Below, in pieces: positions 8,907-16,481 of a stretch of 64,000 nt of DNA (position 1 is the first letter of the stretch; every line of letters starts with the position of its first letter). This DNA is from Tenacibaculum adriaticum (GTDB taxonomy: Bacteria; Bacteroidota; Bacteroidia; Flavobacteriales; Flavobacteriaceae). The notes beneath the pieces are model-generated. The model saw only the letters and a program-made list of their open reading frames with translations, did not search any database and was not told the DNA's origin. The stretch lies in contig NZ_VNIA01000007.1 of NCBI RefSeq assembly GCF_008124875.1, positions 16,320-80,319 of the forward strand, read 5' to 3'. A program made the translations under genes and the position numbers.

Positions 8907-8914
8907 CAAATGTA
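8907..8914 (-). promoter_or_regulatory. -7 promoter box for pyrE
   Basis: The minus strand reads TACATTTG, an exact TAnnTTTG match. It overlaps the start codon region of the divergent Nudix gene and ends 4 bp before the pyrE ATG, so transcription would begin at or next to the start codon. Confidence 0.55.
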
Positions 8915-9509
8915 TAAAGTTTTTGTTAATGATAAGCCGATAATTTTAACATCTTCGTTAAAAAAGGAAGAAAATTTTCCTGTTTTTATTTTCAAAAATA
9001 TATTGGTTGATGAAATTATATACAGGTTAAAAGGTGGGAAATTAAAAGGGGTTTATCTTTTTTCTACCAATTTAGAAGAAGATTGGCAGCAGTTTTGTAA
9101 TAATTTTAAACTTATTACGGCTGCTGGGGGGCTAGTTGTCAATTCAAAAAAAGAAATACTATTTATTTATAGAGGTGAGAAATGGGACTTACCCAAAGGA
9201 AGAATTGAAGTAGGAGAAAGTATTGAAGATACTGCAGTTCGAGAAGTAGAAGAAGAATGTGGTATAGATCATTTAAAGCTTCATCAATTCTTGTTAAAAA
9301 CGTATCATATATTTTATCAAGGTAGTGAAATACGCTTAAAACAAACTTATTGGTACTTAATGTACTCTAATTATACAGGTAAATTAACTCCTCAACTCGA
9401 AGAGGGCATTACCGAGGTGGTTTTTAAAAACGAAGTAGAAATCAAAGAAGTTTTTAAAAATACATATGCCAATATTATATTAGTATATGAAGCTTACAAA
9501 GCTAATTAA
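8910..9509 (+). CDS. Nudix hydrolase
   Basis: A cytoplasmic hydrolase of nucleoside diphosphate-linked compounds. The Nudix box is complete: GRIEVGESIED, then TAVREVEEECGI, giving the REVEEE metal-binding helix. The N-terminal ~60 residues, MYKVFVNDKPIILTSS onward, are a typical flavobacterial extension outside the Nudix fold. The start is uncertain between ATGs at 8901 and 8910; the 8901 codon overlaps the pyrE start on the opposite strand in a CATG. The substrate cannot be inferred. Confidence 0.88.
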   Translation: MYKVFVNDKPIILTSSLKKEENFPVFIFKNILVDEIIYRLKGGKLKGVYLFSTNLEEDWQQFCNNFKLITAAGGLVVNSKKEILFIYRGEKWDLPKGRIEVGESIEDTAVREVEEECGIDHLKLHQFLLKTYHIFYQGSEIRLKQTYWYLMYSNYTGKLTPQLEEGITEVVFKNEVEIKEVFKNTYANIILVYEAYKAN

Positions 9510-9520
9510 TTAATGTTATG

Positions 9521-9533
9521 TGACACTCTGTCA
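9521..9533. promoter_or_regulatory. Dyad TGACA-N3-TGTCA upstream of dnaK
   Basis: Inverted repeat TGACA CTC TGTCA, 55 bp upstream of the -24 element of the dnaK promoter candidate and 12 bp after the Nudix stop. It could be an enhancer or repressor binding site; no terminator T-tract follows it. Confidence 0.4.
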
Positions 9534-9587
9534 TTTAAAAATATCATAAAAACACTACTTTCTGCCAAAATAATAGTAAAAACCTGT

Positions 9588-9602
9588 TGGCACACACTTT
9601 GA
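9588..9602 (+). promoter_or_regulatory. Sigma54-like -24/-12 promoter before dnaK
   Basis: The sequence TTGGCACACACTTTGA places GG at 9589-9590 and the -12 G at 9601, exactly 12 bp apart, as in TGGCAC-N5-TTGC. The last base is A in place of the consensus C. The predicted start lies near 9613, about 42 nt before the dnaK ATG. No proper TAnnTTTG box was found in this gap. Confidence 0.5.
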
Positions 9603-9654
9603 CTATTTGTACTCGTAAAATTGAATTAAAAACTTAACAAGATAAATACAAGTT

Positions 9655-11553
9655 ATGAGTAAAATTATAGGAATTGATTTAGGTACAACGAACTCGTGTG
9701 TTTCTGTAATGGAAGGAAACGAACCAGTTGTAATCCCAAATTCAGAAGGAAAAAGAACAACACCGTCTGTAGTAGCATTCGTAGAAGGTGGAGAGCGTAA
9801 AGTTGGAGATCCAGCAAAGCGTCAAGCAGTTACTAACCCTACAAAAACTGTTTATTCTATTAAACGTTTTATGGGAAATAAGTTCTCGGAATCTTCAAAA
9901 GAAGCAGCTAGAGTACCTTACGAAGTAGTGAAAGGGGATAATGATACGCCACGTGTAAAAATTGACGATCGTATGTATACACCACAAGAAATTTCAGCGA
10001 TGGTGTTACAAAAAATGAAAAAAACTGCTGAAGATTATTTAGGTCAAGATGTTTCTGAGGCCGTAATTACAGTACCAGCTTATTTTAATGATGCACAGCG
10101 TCAAGCTACAAAAGAAGCAGGTGAAATAGCAGGATTAAAAGTTCGTCGTATTATTAACGAGCCAACGGCAGCTGCATTAGCTTACGGTTTAGATAAAGCA
10201 AGTGAAGATAAAAAGATTGTTGTATTCGATTTTGGTGGTGGTACACATGATGTTTCTATTCTAGAATTAGGAGATGGAGTATTTGAAGTATTGGCTACAG
10301 ATGGTGATACGCACTTAGGAGGTGATGATGTGGATGAAAAAATTATTAACTGGTTAGCGGAGGAGTTTAAAGCTGAAGAAAATATGGATTTACGTAAAGA
10401 TCCTATGGCTTTACAACGTTTAAAAGAAGCTGCAGAAAAAGCGAAGATTGAATTATCGAGTACAACTTCTACAGAAATTAATTTACCATATATTACAGCG
10501 ACAGCTAGTGGACCAAAACACTTAGTTCGTACATTAAGTAGAGCAAAGTTTGAGCAGTTAATCGATGATTTAGTAAAAAGAACGATTGAGCCTTGTCAAA
10601 CAGCTTTAAAGAATGCAGGCTTATCAATTTCTGATATTGATGAAATCATTTTAGTTGGAGGTTCAACACGTATTCCTGCAGTGCAAGAAGCGGTAGAGAA
10701 ATTCTTCGGAAAATCGCCAAGTAAAGGTGTAAATCCAGATGAAGTTGTTGCTTTAGGAGCTGCAATTCAAGGTGGAGTTTTAACAGGAGATGTAAAAGAT
10801 GTTCTTTTATTAGATGTTACTCCATTATCATTAGGTATCGAAACTATGGGGAATGTAATGACGAAATTAATCGATGCGAATACTACTATTCCAACGAAGA
10901 AATCGCAAGTATTCTCTACAGCAGCAGATAACCAACCGTCTGTAGAAATTCACGTTTTACAAGGTGAGAGAGCTATGGCGGCAGATAACAAAACAATTGG
11001 TCGTTTCCAATTAACAGATATTCCACCAGCACAAAGAGGAGTTCCTCAAATTGAAGTTACTTTTGATATTGATGCTAACGGAATTATTAACGTATCTGCA
11101 TCTGATAAAGCAACAGGTAAAGTGCAAAACATCCGTATTGAAGCTTCTTCTGGTTTAACAGATGAAGATATTAAAAAGATGAAAGCAGATGCTGAGGCAA
11201 ATGCAGAAGCAGATGCAAAAGCAAAAGAAACTGCAGATAAAATCAACGGAGCAGATGGAATGATTTTCCAAACCGAAAAGCAATTAAAAGAGTTTGGAGA
11301 TAAATTATCAGCGGATAAAAAAGGTCCGATCGAAGCAGCTTTAGAAGAATTGAAAAAAGCATACGAGAGTAAAGATTTAGCTCAAATTGATACTGCAATG
11401 GAGAAAATTAACGAAGCTTGGAAAGTAGCATCAGAAGAAATGTATGCAGCACAACAAGCAGGTGGAGCAGATGCAGGAGCACAACCAGAAGCTGGAAGTG
11501 AAACAACTGCAGATGACAATGTTGAAGATGTAGATTTCGAAGAAGTAAAATAG
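9655..11553 (+). CDS. dnaK: Molecular chaperone DnaK (Hsp70)
   Basis: Cytoplasmic ATP-dependent chaperone. The 632 residues begin with [15 protein letters not shown] (phosphate loop 1), contain [17 protein letters not shown] (phosphate 2) and the adenosine motif [13 protein letters not shown]. The interdomain linker [15 protein letters not shown] follows, and the C-terminus ends EDVDFEEVK, the family's EEVD-like tail. Codon use is regular and GC somewhat raised, as expected for a highly expressed gene. No dnaJ or grpE is adjacent. A sigma54-like promoter and a strong terminator bracket it as a single-gene unit. Confidence 0.98.
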   Translation: MSKIIGIDLGTTNSCVSVMEGNEPVVIPNSEGKRTTPSVVAFVEGGERKVGDPAKRQAVTNPTKTVYSIKRFMGNKFSESSKEAARVPYEVVKGDNDTPRVKIDDRMYTPQEISAMVLQKMKKTAEDYLGQDVSEAVITVPAYFNDAQRQATKEAGEIAGLKVRRIINEPTAAALAYGLDKASEDKKIVVFDFGGGTHDVSILELGDGVFEVLATDGDTHLGGDDVDEKIINWLAEEFKAEENMDLRKDPMALQRLKEAAEKAKIELSSTTSTEINLPYITATASGPKHLVRTLSRAKFEQLIDDLVKRTIEPCQTALKNAGLSISDIDEIILVGGSTRIPAVQEAVEKFFGKSPSKGVNPDEVVALGAAIQGGVLTGDVKDVLLLDVTPLSLGIETMGNVMTKLIDANTTIPTKKSQVFSTAADNQPSVEIHVLQGERAMAADNKTIGRFQLTDIPPAQRGVPQIEVTFDIDANGIINVSASDKATGKVQNIRIEASSGLTDEDIKKMKADAEANAEADAKAKETADKINGADGMIFQTEKQLKEFGDKLSADKKGPIEAALEELKKAYESKDLAQIDTAMEKINEAWKVASEEMYAAQQAGGADAGAQPEAGSETTADDNVEDVDFEEVK

Positions 11554-11576
11554 ATTAAAATCTAAATTATATTTTA

Positions 11577-11610
11577 GCCTCATATGTTTTAAACCTATGA
11601 GGCTTTTTTT
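11577..11610 (+). terminator. Intrinsic terminator of dnaK
   Basis: Stem GCCTCATA / TATGAGGC (11577-11584 and 11596-11603) with an 11-nt loop followed by seven T residues, 23 bp after the dnaK stop. Confidence 0.92.
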
Positions 11611-11616
11611 ATTGTT

Positions 11617-12150
11617 ATGAAAAACTATCAAAAACATAATTTTTTCAAATACACATATTGCGAGTTTGAAATGCAAGGAATAGATTTTTTTAAAGAAAAA
11701 ACAACGCATTTTCAAAGTAAATCAGGGAGTTATTACTTTTATACGCAAGAAGGTGTTTATAGATACTCTAACCATTGGGGGCGTGTGGCTAGTTGCAGGT
11801 GGAAAATCAAAGGAATTGAGGAATATAAAAATCAACATTATTATGTTGGATATTCAAAATGGGAAAACTTTTACCCTTTAAACGACTATGATAAAGTGTT
11901 TTTTTTAGTTGTTGATTTTAATCAAAAAAAAGTAAAAATAGAGCGTATAAATCCTCAGGAAAAAACTTTTGTTTTTTTAATGAATTCGACTTTTGCCCAT
12001 CAGCGTTTAAAACAAGTTCAAAATTTATTTAAAGAAAATAAATGGGCTACTTATTATAATGAAGAGATAGATGTTTTACGCAAAAAAGTAATTACAGCAC
12101 TTATTTCTAGTAAAAAAACATTACAACAAATTAAAAGAGAAGTACGATAG
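11617..12150 (+). CDS. Conserved hypothetical protein
   Basis: A 177-residue protein I do not recognise. It is rich in Tyr, Phe, Lys and Trp (for example GSYYFYTQEGVYRYSNHWGR, then YYVGYSKWENFYPLNDYD) and has no signal peptide, membrane segment or known catalytic motif. Basic C-terminal helix RKKVITALISSKKTLQQIKR. The start at 11617 lies just after the dnaK terminator, so it needs its own promoter or read-through. It abuts a convergent hypothetical gene with no gap. Confidence 0.7.
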   Translation: MKNYQKHNFFKYTYCEFEMQGIDFFKEKTTHFQSKSGSYYFYTQEGVYRYSNHWGRVASCRWKIKGIEEYKNQHYYVGYSKWENFYPLNDYDKVFFLVVDFNQKKVKIERINPQEKTFVFLMNSTFAHQRLKQVQNLFKENKWATYYNEEIDVLRKKVITALISSKKTLQQIKREVR

Positions 12151-12582
12151 TTAACTTTTATAGTCTCTATTAACTCCTATACTAAAACCAAAACGAATTT
12201 CACTCTCACTACCTAATCTATGAATAGCTAATTTACCCAAGGCAATTTTACCAAATTCGTTGTTGGTAATATTCTCATCATTTAAAAACAATTCTCCTTT
12301 AAACTGTCTTTTTGTATTGTATTCACTCCTGTCTTGCTTATTTTGATAGATGTTAATAGATAAAATATTGTCTTTGTCGGTATATCCACAAAAAACACCA
12401 TGATTATCCCACATTAGATAATTATTTGTCTTATTAATTTCTCTAGAAGGAGTTCCTAAAACTTCAATAAGTGTATTGTAATTAGTAGGGAAAGTAATTT
12501 CCTTTTCATTAATAGTAATAAAATCAGTATCACACTTTATAATTAAATCGCTTATTTTCTTCTTTTTAAATAAATTAAACAT
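12151..12582 (-). CDS. Hypothetical protein
   Basis: A 143-residue soluble protein starting MFNLFKKKKISDLI, without signal peptide. It contains a GxPSREI-type turn followed by YLMWDNHGVFCGYTD, a layout seen in small uncharacterised beta-rich proteins sometimes found beside toxins or in immunity loci. No such partner is present here, so I assign no function. Its stop abuts the convergent gene on the plus strand. Confidence 0.6.
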   Translation of the reverse strand: MFNLFKKKKISDLIIKCDTDFITINEKEITFPTNYNTLIEVLGTPSREINKTNNYLMWDNHGVFCGYTDKDNILSINIYQNKQDRSEYNTKRQFKGELFLNDENITNNEFGKIALGKLAIHRLGSESEIRFGFSIGVNRDYKS

Positions 12583-12665
12583 AGTTTGATAAGTAATTAC
12601 AATTAGTTAATTTTCGATCCTGTAAAGCTATTAAGAAAAATTAACAAGTCATTTAATCTTTTAAT

Positions 12666-12673
12666 TAAATTTG
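12666..12673 (+). promoter_or_regulatory. -7 promoter box for ndh
   Basis: TAAATTTG is an exact TAnnTTTG match, 20 bp before the ndh ATG. No -33 TTG at the usual distance. Confidence 0.5.
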
Positions 12674-12693
12674 CTTCACCTAAAAAATAACAA

Positions 12694-13992
12694 ATGAATA
12701 TACCTCAAACAAGCTTTCCACGAGTAGTAATTGTGGGCGGAGGTTTTGCAGGATTAGCTGTTGCAAAAGGATTAGAAGAACAAGAGTTACAAGTTGTGTT
12801 AATAGACAAACACAATTACCATACTTTTCAACCTTTATTATACCAAGTAGCAACTGGTGGGTTAGAACCAGACAGTATTGCTTTTCCGCTACGTAAAAGA
12901 TTTAATGATGTTGAAAATTTTTATTTTCGATTAGCGGAAGTTGTAAATGTAAATGCTGATAAGAATACTATCGAAACCTCTATTGGGACGTTAGAATATG
13001 ATGAATTAATCATTGCGACAGGTTCTACCACTAATTTCTTTGGGAATACGAATATTGAAAAGTATGCTATGGAAATGAAGTCTGTTCCGCAAGCATTGAA
13101 TATTCGTAGTTTGGTATTAGAAAATTTTGAAGAGGCATTGTTAGAAAAGGACTTGGAAAAAAGACATGCCTTAATGAATTTCGTAATTGTTGGTGGCGGA
13201 CCAACAGGGGTTGAATTAGCAGGAGCACTAGCTGAAATGAAAAAAGGAATCTTACCGAAAGATTATCCAGATTTAGATATTCGTCAAATGAAGATTAACC
13301 TGATACAAAGCTCAGGAGAGTTATTAAAGGGGATGAGTTCTAAAGCTTCTGAAAAAGCAGAAGATTTCCTAATAAAACTAGGGGTAGATGTATGGAAAAA
13401 TTTACGTGTGCTTAATTACGATGGGGAAACGGTTACAACTAATGGAGAAGATCATTTTAATGCGCAAACGGTAATTTGGGCAGCAGGCGTAAAGGGAGAA
13501 ACTGTAAATGGTTTGCAAGCAGAATGTTTGGTAGAAAGAGCGAATCGATTTAAGGTAGATATGTATAATAAGGTTGTTGGTTACGAAAATATTTACGCAG
13601 TTGGAGATATTGCTTGCATGCAGACAGAAGTATATAAATATGGACACCCAATGATGGCGCAACCAGCTATTCAACAAGGAACATTATTGGCTAAAAATAT
13701 ACTCGCCAAATTTAAAGGTAAAAAACAAAAAGAGTTTGTTTATAACGACAAAGGATCTATGGCAACTATTGGGCGTAACAAAGCGGTGGTAGATTTGCCT
13801 AAGTGGAAATTTCAAGGAGTTTTTGCTTGGTTTGTTTGGATGTTTGTTCATCTTTTTTCTTTAATAGGTTTTAGAAATAAAGTAATTGTTTTTATGAATT
13901 GGGTGTATAATTATATCCGTTTTGATAGAGAAACACGTTTAATTATTCGTCCGTATAAAAAGAAAGATAAATATTCTTTTGAAGAAAATTAA
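12694..13992 (+). CDS. ndh: Type II NADH:quinone oxidoreductase (NDH-2)
   Basis: Single-subunit, non-proton-pumping respiratory NADH dehydrogenase on the inner face of the membrane. The 432 residues show the FAD-binding VVIVGGGFAGLAVAKGL near the N-terminus, the second Rossmann motif FVIVGGGPTGVELAGALAEM around 165-185 for NADH, and IYAVGDIACM before the C-terminus. The end carries hydrophobic/basic segments (FAWFVWMFVHLFSLIGF and RLIIRPYKKK) that anchor NDH-2 to the membrane. The following zinc-ribbon gene overlaps its stop by 1 bp. Confidence 0.93.
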   Translation: MNIPQTSFPRVVIVGGGFAGLAVAKGLEEQELQVVLIDKHNYHTFQPLLYQVATGGLEPDSIAFPLRKRFNDVENFYFRLAEVVNVNADKNTIETSIGTLEYDELIIATGSTTNFFGNTNIEKYAMEMKSVPQALNIRSLVLENFEEALLEKDLEKRHALMNFVIVGGGPTGVELAGALAEMKKGILPKDYPDLDIRQMKINLIQSSGELLKGMSSKASEKAEDFLIKLGVDVWKNLRVLNYDGETVTTNGEDHFNAQTVIWAAGVKGETVNGLQAECLVERANRFKVDMYNKVVGYENIYAVGDIACMQTEVYKYGHPMMAQPAIQQGTLLAKNILAKFKGKKQKEFVYNDKGSMATIGRNKAVVDLPKWKFQGVFAWFVWMFVHLFSLIGFRNKVIVFMNWVYNYIRFDRETRLIIRPYKKKDKYSFEEN

Positions 13993-14300
13993 TGGCTAAT
14001 AAATCCTACATAAAATGTCCTAATTGTGGAGTTTTTAATACTGATAAAGAGTATTGTGAAAATTGTGGGGAGCTAATTTCATACAAAAAGAAACAAGAAC
14101 TTAGAGCACAAAAAGTAAAAGAAGAAGAGCTTTCTGATGCCATAAAGGATATAGAAAATCTGAATTTACCTCAAAGATTAAAAAAACATTCTAACTTCTT
14201 TGTTAGAATTTTGGGATGGATTTTATATTCAGTTTGGTTTGTTGTAAGCTTAATAGGCGCTTTTTTAGCTTGGGTAATAGCAATGATTGCAGCAGGATGA
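13992..14300 (+). CDS. Zinc-ribbon membrane protein
   Basis: A 102-residue protein with an N-terminal zinc ribbon (CPNCG at about residues 9-13 and CENCG further on), a Lys/Glu-rich helix and a C-terminal transmembrane stretch (VWFVVSLIGAFLAWVIAMI). The start codon shares one base with the ndh stop, and the stop overlaps the next start (ATGA), so translation is coupled on both sides. The function is unknown; a regulatory or assembly role linked to NDH-2 is only a contextual guess. Confidence 0.8.
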   Translation: MANKSYIKCPNCGVFNTDKEYCENCGELISYKKKQELRAQKVKEEELSDAIKDIENLNLPQRLKKHSNFFVRILGWILYSVWFVVSLIGAFLAWVIAMIAAG

Positions 14301-14647
14301 GAAAACCACTGTATTATTATTTTATATTCTCTTTTGTTACAGGTACAGCTATATACTTAGCGTCTTTTTATCATTTTCATTTGCCAGATATAATTCGTTT
14401 TTATGTAAACGACTTTTTAATAATACCTATCGTTTTAACAATTAGTTTGATTACAATGCAAAAATTACGGAATGATATAAATTATACCATTCCGTTATCT
14501 GTAGTTTTGTACTTATGCGCTATGTATGCTGTTCTTTTTGAGTATTTTTTACCAAAATTTCATCTGAGATATACAGCAGATTTTATTGATGTAATACTGT
14601 ATTTTTTGGGCGGAATTCTGTTTTATTATTTACAAAAGAAACATTAG
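14297..14647 (+). CDS. Small integral membrane protein
   Basis: A 116-residue protein with four predicted hydrophobic helices, starting MRKPLYYYFIFSF at 14297. A longer frame reading back to 14216 is rejected because the ATGA overlap with the zinc-ribbon stop is the natural start. Flavobacterial relatives are sometimes labelled magnesium-citrate transporters, a name I consider unsupported for so small a protein. It converges on the DUF6428 gene with a 4-bp overlap. Confidence 0.75.
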   Translation: MRKPLYYYFIFSFVTGTAIYLASFYHFHLPDIIRFYVNDFLIIPIVLTISLITMQKLRNDINYTIPLSVVLYLCAMYAVLFEYFLPKFHLRYTADFIDVILYFLGGILFYYLQKKH

Positions 14648-15111
14648 CAACAACCACTTGTTGGATCACAACAAGAAGTTTGATTTTGTAATTCTGACAT
14701 TTTAACTTTTGGTTTTGGCGTAATTCCGCATTTATCTTTTGCCAAACAATCGGTTAAAGTTGTTGTAAGCAAAAAGTTAGTTCCGTTAAAATCTAAGCCA
14801 TATTTACCAATAGTTTCTCCTTGGTATTCTACTTCAATTTCTAAATCGTCTAAACCTAAAGTTTTTTCTGACAACTCGATAATATGAGTTAATTTTTCTG
14901 GATGTAGTCTGTGATCGTAATCATTTTCGTTCCATAGTTGAAAATTGATTACTTCTTCTTTTCTAACGGTTCCGCCACAATCGATAAAATGTTTTGATAC
15001 TTTACCAACTTCGGTAACGTGAAAGTGTGAAGGAACTAAACTTCCGTCTGGTAATTCAAAAGCAATGGTTTCTAAATTACGTAAATTTTTTTTTATTTCT
15101 GATAATTTCAT
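14644..15111 (-). CDS. DUF6428 family protein (arsenic operon)
   Basis: A 155-residue cytoplasmic protein matching the family that accompanies arsR and arsenate-reductase-like genes in Bacteroidota: ELPDGSLVPSHFHVTEVGKV, DCGGTVR and LNFQ-type QLWNENDYDHRL. The C-terminus is cysteine-rich (SCCDPTSGCC), and CLAKDKCG adds two more, suggesting thiol coordination of As(III) or another metal. That role is inference. It follows the phosphatase-like gene by 2 bp in the arsR operon. Confidence 0.82.
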   Translation of the reverse strand: MKLSEIKKNLRNLETIAFELPDGSLVPSHFHVTEVGKVSKHFIDCGGTVRKEEVINFQLWNENDYDHRLHPEKLTHIIELSEKTLGLDDLEIEVEYQGETIGKYGLDFNGTNFLLTTTLTDCLAKDKCGITPKPKVKMSELQNQTSCCDPTSGCC

Positions 15112-15113
15112 AA

Positions 15114-15725
15114 TTATAATTGATTTAATATGTAGTACATTTCGGTTGCAATTTGATTGCTTCTTTCTAAATATTTTTCTTCTTCCAAATCTGTGTTGTC
15201 ATATAATTTAGGGTCTTCATAAGTTATTGGAATTCTTTTTTCTGATCCAGAAACAAAAGGACACCCGCCATCTGCTTCAGAGCATGTCATAATAGCAAGG
15301 AAGTTAGACTTTGGGTTAAATGGGTGTGCATATTCTTTTGAAAAACAAATTACAGGATGAGAGTTTTCATCAAATTTCACAGCATAAACAGGATTGTTTC
15401 CTTCTGAAATACTTTCTATTTGAAAACCTTGTTTTTGTAACGTTTTTATAGCTGGTTTTGCTAATGCAGTAGCTTCCGTTCCGCCAGAATAACAAGAAAT
15501 TGAATTCATGTTGAAATGTGCTGTTAAGGTTTGCATCCAAATTTGTGCTAAATGACTCCTTCTGGAGTTGTGAGTACAAATAAAATTAATTTGTATAGGT
15601 TCCTTTTTTGATAGTTTTTCGTTTAAATAAGTAGCAAACGGATTTAAAACCTTTTTTCTTTCGTTTGATATTGAAGAGATATTTAATTTTGAAATCGTTT
15701 CCTTTAATGCTGTGTTTGTTTTCAT
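15114..15725 (-). CDS. Low-molecular-weight phosphatase / arsenate-reductase-like protein
   Basis: A 203-residue protein with the P-loop CTHNSRRSHLAQ, a CX5R signature of LMW protein-tyrosine phosphatases and thioredoxin-coupled arsenate reductases. Further cysteines in MTCSEADGGCPF suit a disulfide relay. The arsR context supports arsenate or related oxyanion handling. The ATG at 15725 (MKTNTALKET) is preferred; a start at 15770 would run 13 bp into arsR. A paralogue lies at 57487-58125. Confidence 0.85.
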   Translation of the reverse strand: MKTNTALKETISKLNISSISNERKKVLNPFATYLNEKLSKKEPIQINFICTHNSRRSHLAQIWMQTLTAHFNMNSISCYSGGTEATALAKPAIKTLQKQGFQIESISEGNNPVYAVKFDENSHPVICFSKEYAHPFNPKSNFLAIMTCSEADGGCPFVSGSEKRIPITYEDPKLYDNTDLEEEKYLERSNQIATEMYYILNQL

Positions 15726-15739
15726 TGTTATATTACGAT
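15724..15739. promoter_or_regulatory. Candidate ArsR operator inside the operon
   Basis: ATTGTTATATTACGAT matches the site upstream of arsR at 14 of 16 positions. It lies in the arsR-phosphatase junction and overlaps the phosphatase ATG, so bound ArsR could block internal initiation. Confidence 0.5.
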
Positions 15740-15757
15740 GAATAGATTCAAATTTTT

Positions 15758-16090
15758 TTAAGAGCAACAATTGTTATTGTCTGAATTTAAAGAGAAAAAT
15801 TCGTTCAATGTATTTTTTATAACATTCCAATTCTTTTCATCAATACAGTAACAAACACTTGTGCCTTCTATGTTTCCTTTTATTATACCTATATTTTTTA
15901 ATTCCTTTAAATGTTGAGAAATAGTAGGTTGAGCCAAACCGATAACATCTACCAAGTCTCCACAAATACAAGACTTCATTTTTATTAAATGCTGAATAAT
16001 CGCAATACGTGCAGGATGACCCAACACTTTGGCGATAGCAGCAATTTCGTTTTGCTCTTTGGTAAATATTTCTGATTTTGTAAGTCCCAT
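15758..16090 (-). CDS. arsR: ArsR-family metalloregulator
   Basis: A 110-residue winged-helix repressor. It has HPARIAIIQHLI, then the metal-site helix CICGDLVD (a Cys-x-Cys), the recognition helix GLAQPTISQHLKELK and wing IIKGNIEGTSVCYCI; the C-terminus ends NNCCS. ArsR proteins leave DNA when arsenite or a soft metal binds these cysteines. First gene of a three-gene operon with the phosphatase and DUF6428 genes. A palindromic operator lies 9 bp upstream of its start. Confidence 0.93.
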   Translation of the reverse strand: MGLTKSEIFTKEQNEIAAIAKVLGHPARIAIIQHLIKMKSCICGDLVDVIGLAQPTISQHLKELKNIGIIKGNIEGTSVCYCIDEKNWNVIKNTLNEFFSLNSDNNNCCS

Positions 16091-16099
16091 AATTTATAC

Positions 16100-16115
16100 A
16101 TTGCAATATTACGAT
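16100..16115. promoter_or_regulatory. Candidate ArsR operator at the operon promoter
   Basis: ATTGCAATATTACGAT is an imperfect palindrome (half sites ATTGCAAT and ATTACGAT, minus strand ATCGTAAT-ATTGCAAT). A weak -7 box, TATATTTA on the minus strand, lies next to it, so ArsR would cover the transcription start. Confidence 0.55.
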
Positions 16116-16146
16116 AAATATATTTAAAAAATAATTTTATGTGTAT

Positions 16147-16314
16147 TTATTTTTCAGACTCCTTGTTTTTAAGTTCGTTAGCTTTTTTAACAATAGCTTT
16201 TAAACGCGCTTTGTTTTGCTCTTTTTCTAGCTTCACTTTATTTAATTTTCTGTTTAAAAGCTTCGTGTGTTTAGCTTTGTTTACGGTGTTTTTTGCTTTT
16301 CCTTTTTTTGGCAT
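16147..16314 (-). CDS. Small basic Lys-rich protein
   Basis: A 55-residue frame from ATG at 16314 to TAA at 16147: it begins MPKKGKAKNTVNKAKHTKLL and ends KKANELKNKESEK. About a third of residues are lysine, with almost no acidic residues except near the end, and it is predicted helical. It resembles small basic nucleic-acid-binding proteins found in flavobacterial genomes, but I cannot name a family. Regular codon use and a clean start support it being real. It reads away from nothing obvious and lies just upstream of arsR on the same strand. Confidence 0.65.
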   Translation of the reverse strand: MPKKGKAKNTVNKAKHTKLLNRKLNKVKLEKEQNKARLKAIVKKANELKNKESEK

Positions 16315-16406
16315 ATTTATTTAATATTAGTGCTTTCACTATCGGTTTAGTATAAGAATAGTTACGGGTTTAGATGCTTTTATTTTCCGATAAGCAAGAT
16401 ACTTAA

Positions 16407-16443
16407 TAAAAAACAAAAACGGTTCAGGCTAGCACCCAAACCG
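16407..16443 (-). terminator. Intrinsic terminator after the AraC gene
   Basis: On the minus strand a stem of CGGTT / AACCG extended by GG/CC (16420-16443) is followed by a run of T broken only by one G. It lies 38 bp downstream of the AraC-type regulator stop. Confidence 0.7.
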
Positions 16444-16481
16444 CTATTTTTTATATGTGTTGTTGGTGGTAGTGTTTTATT

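Noticed and set aside
14297..14647. Magnesium-citrate secondary transporter
   Set aside because: A 116-residue four-helix protein is far too small for that family and shows none of its motifs.
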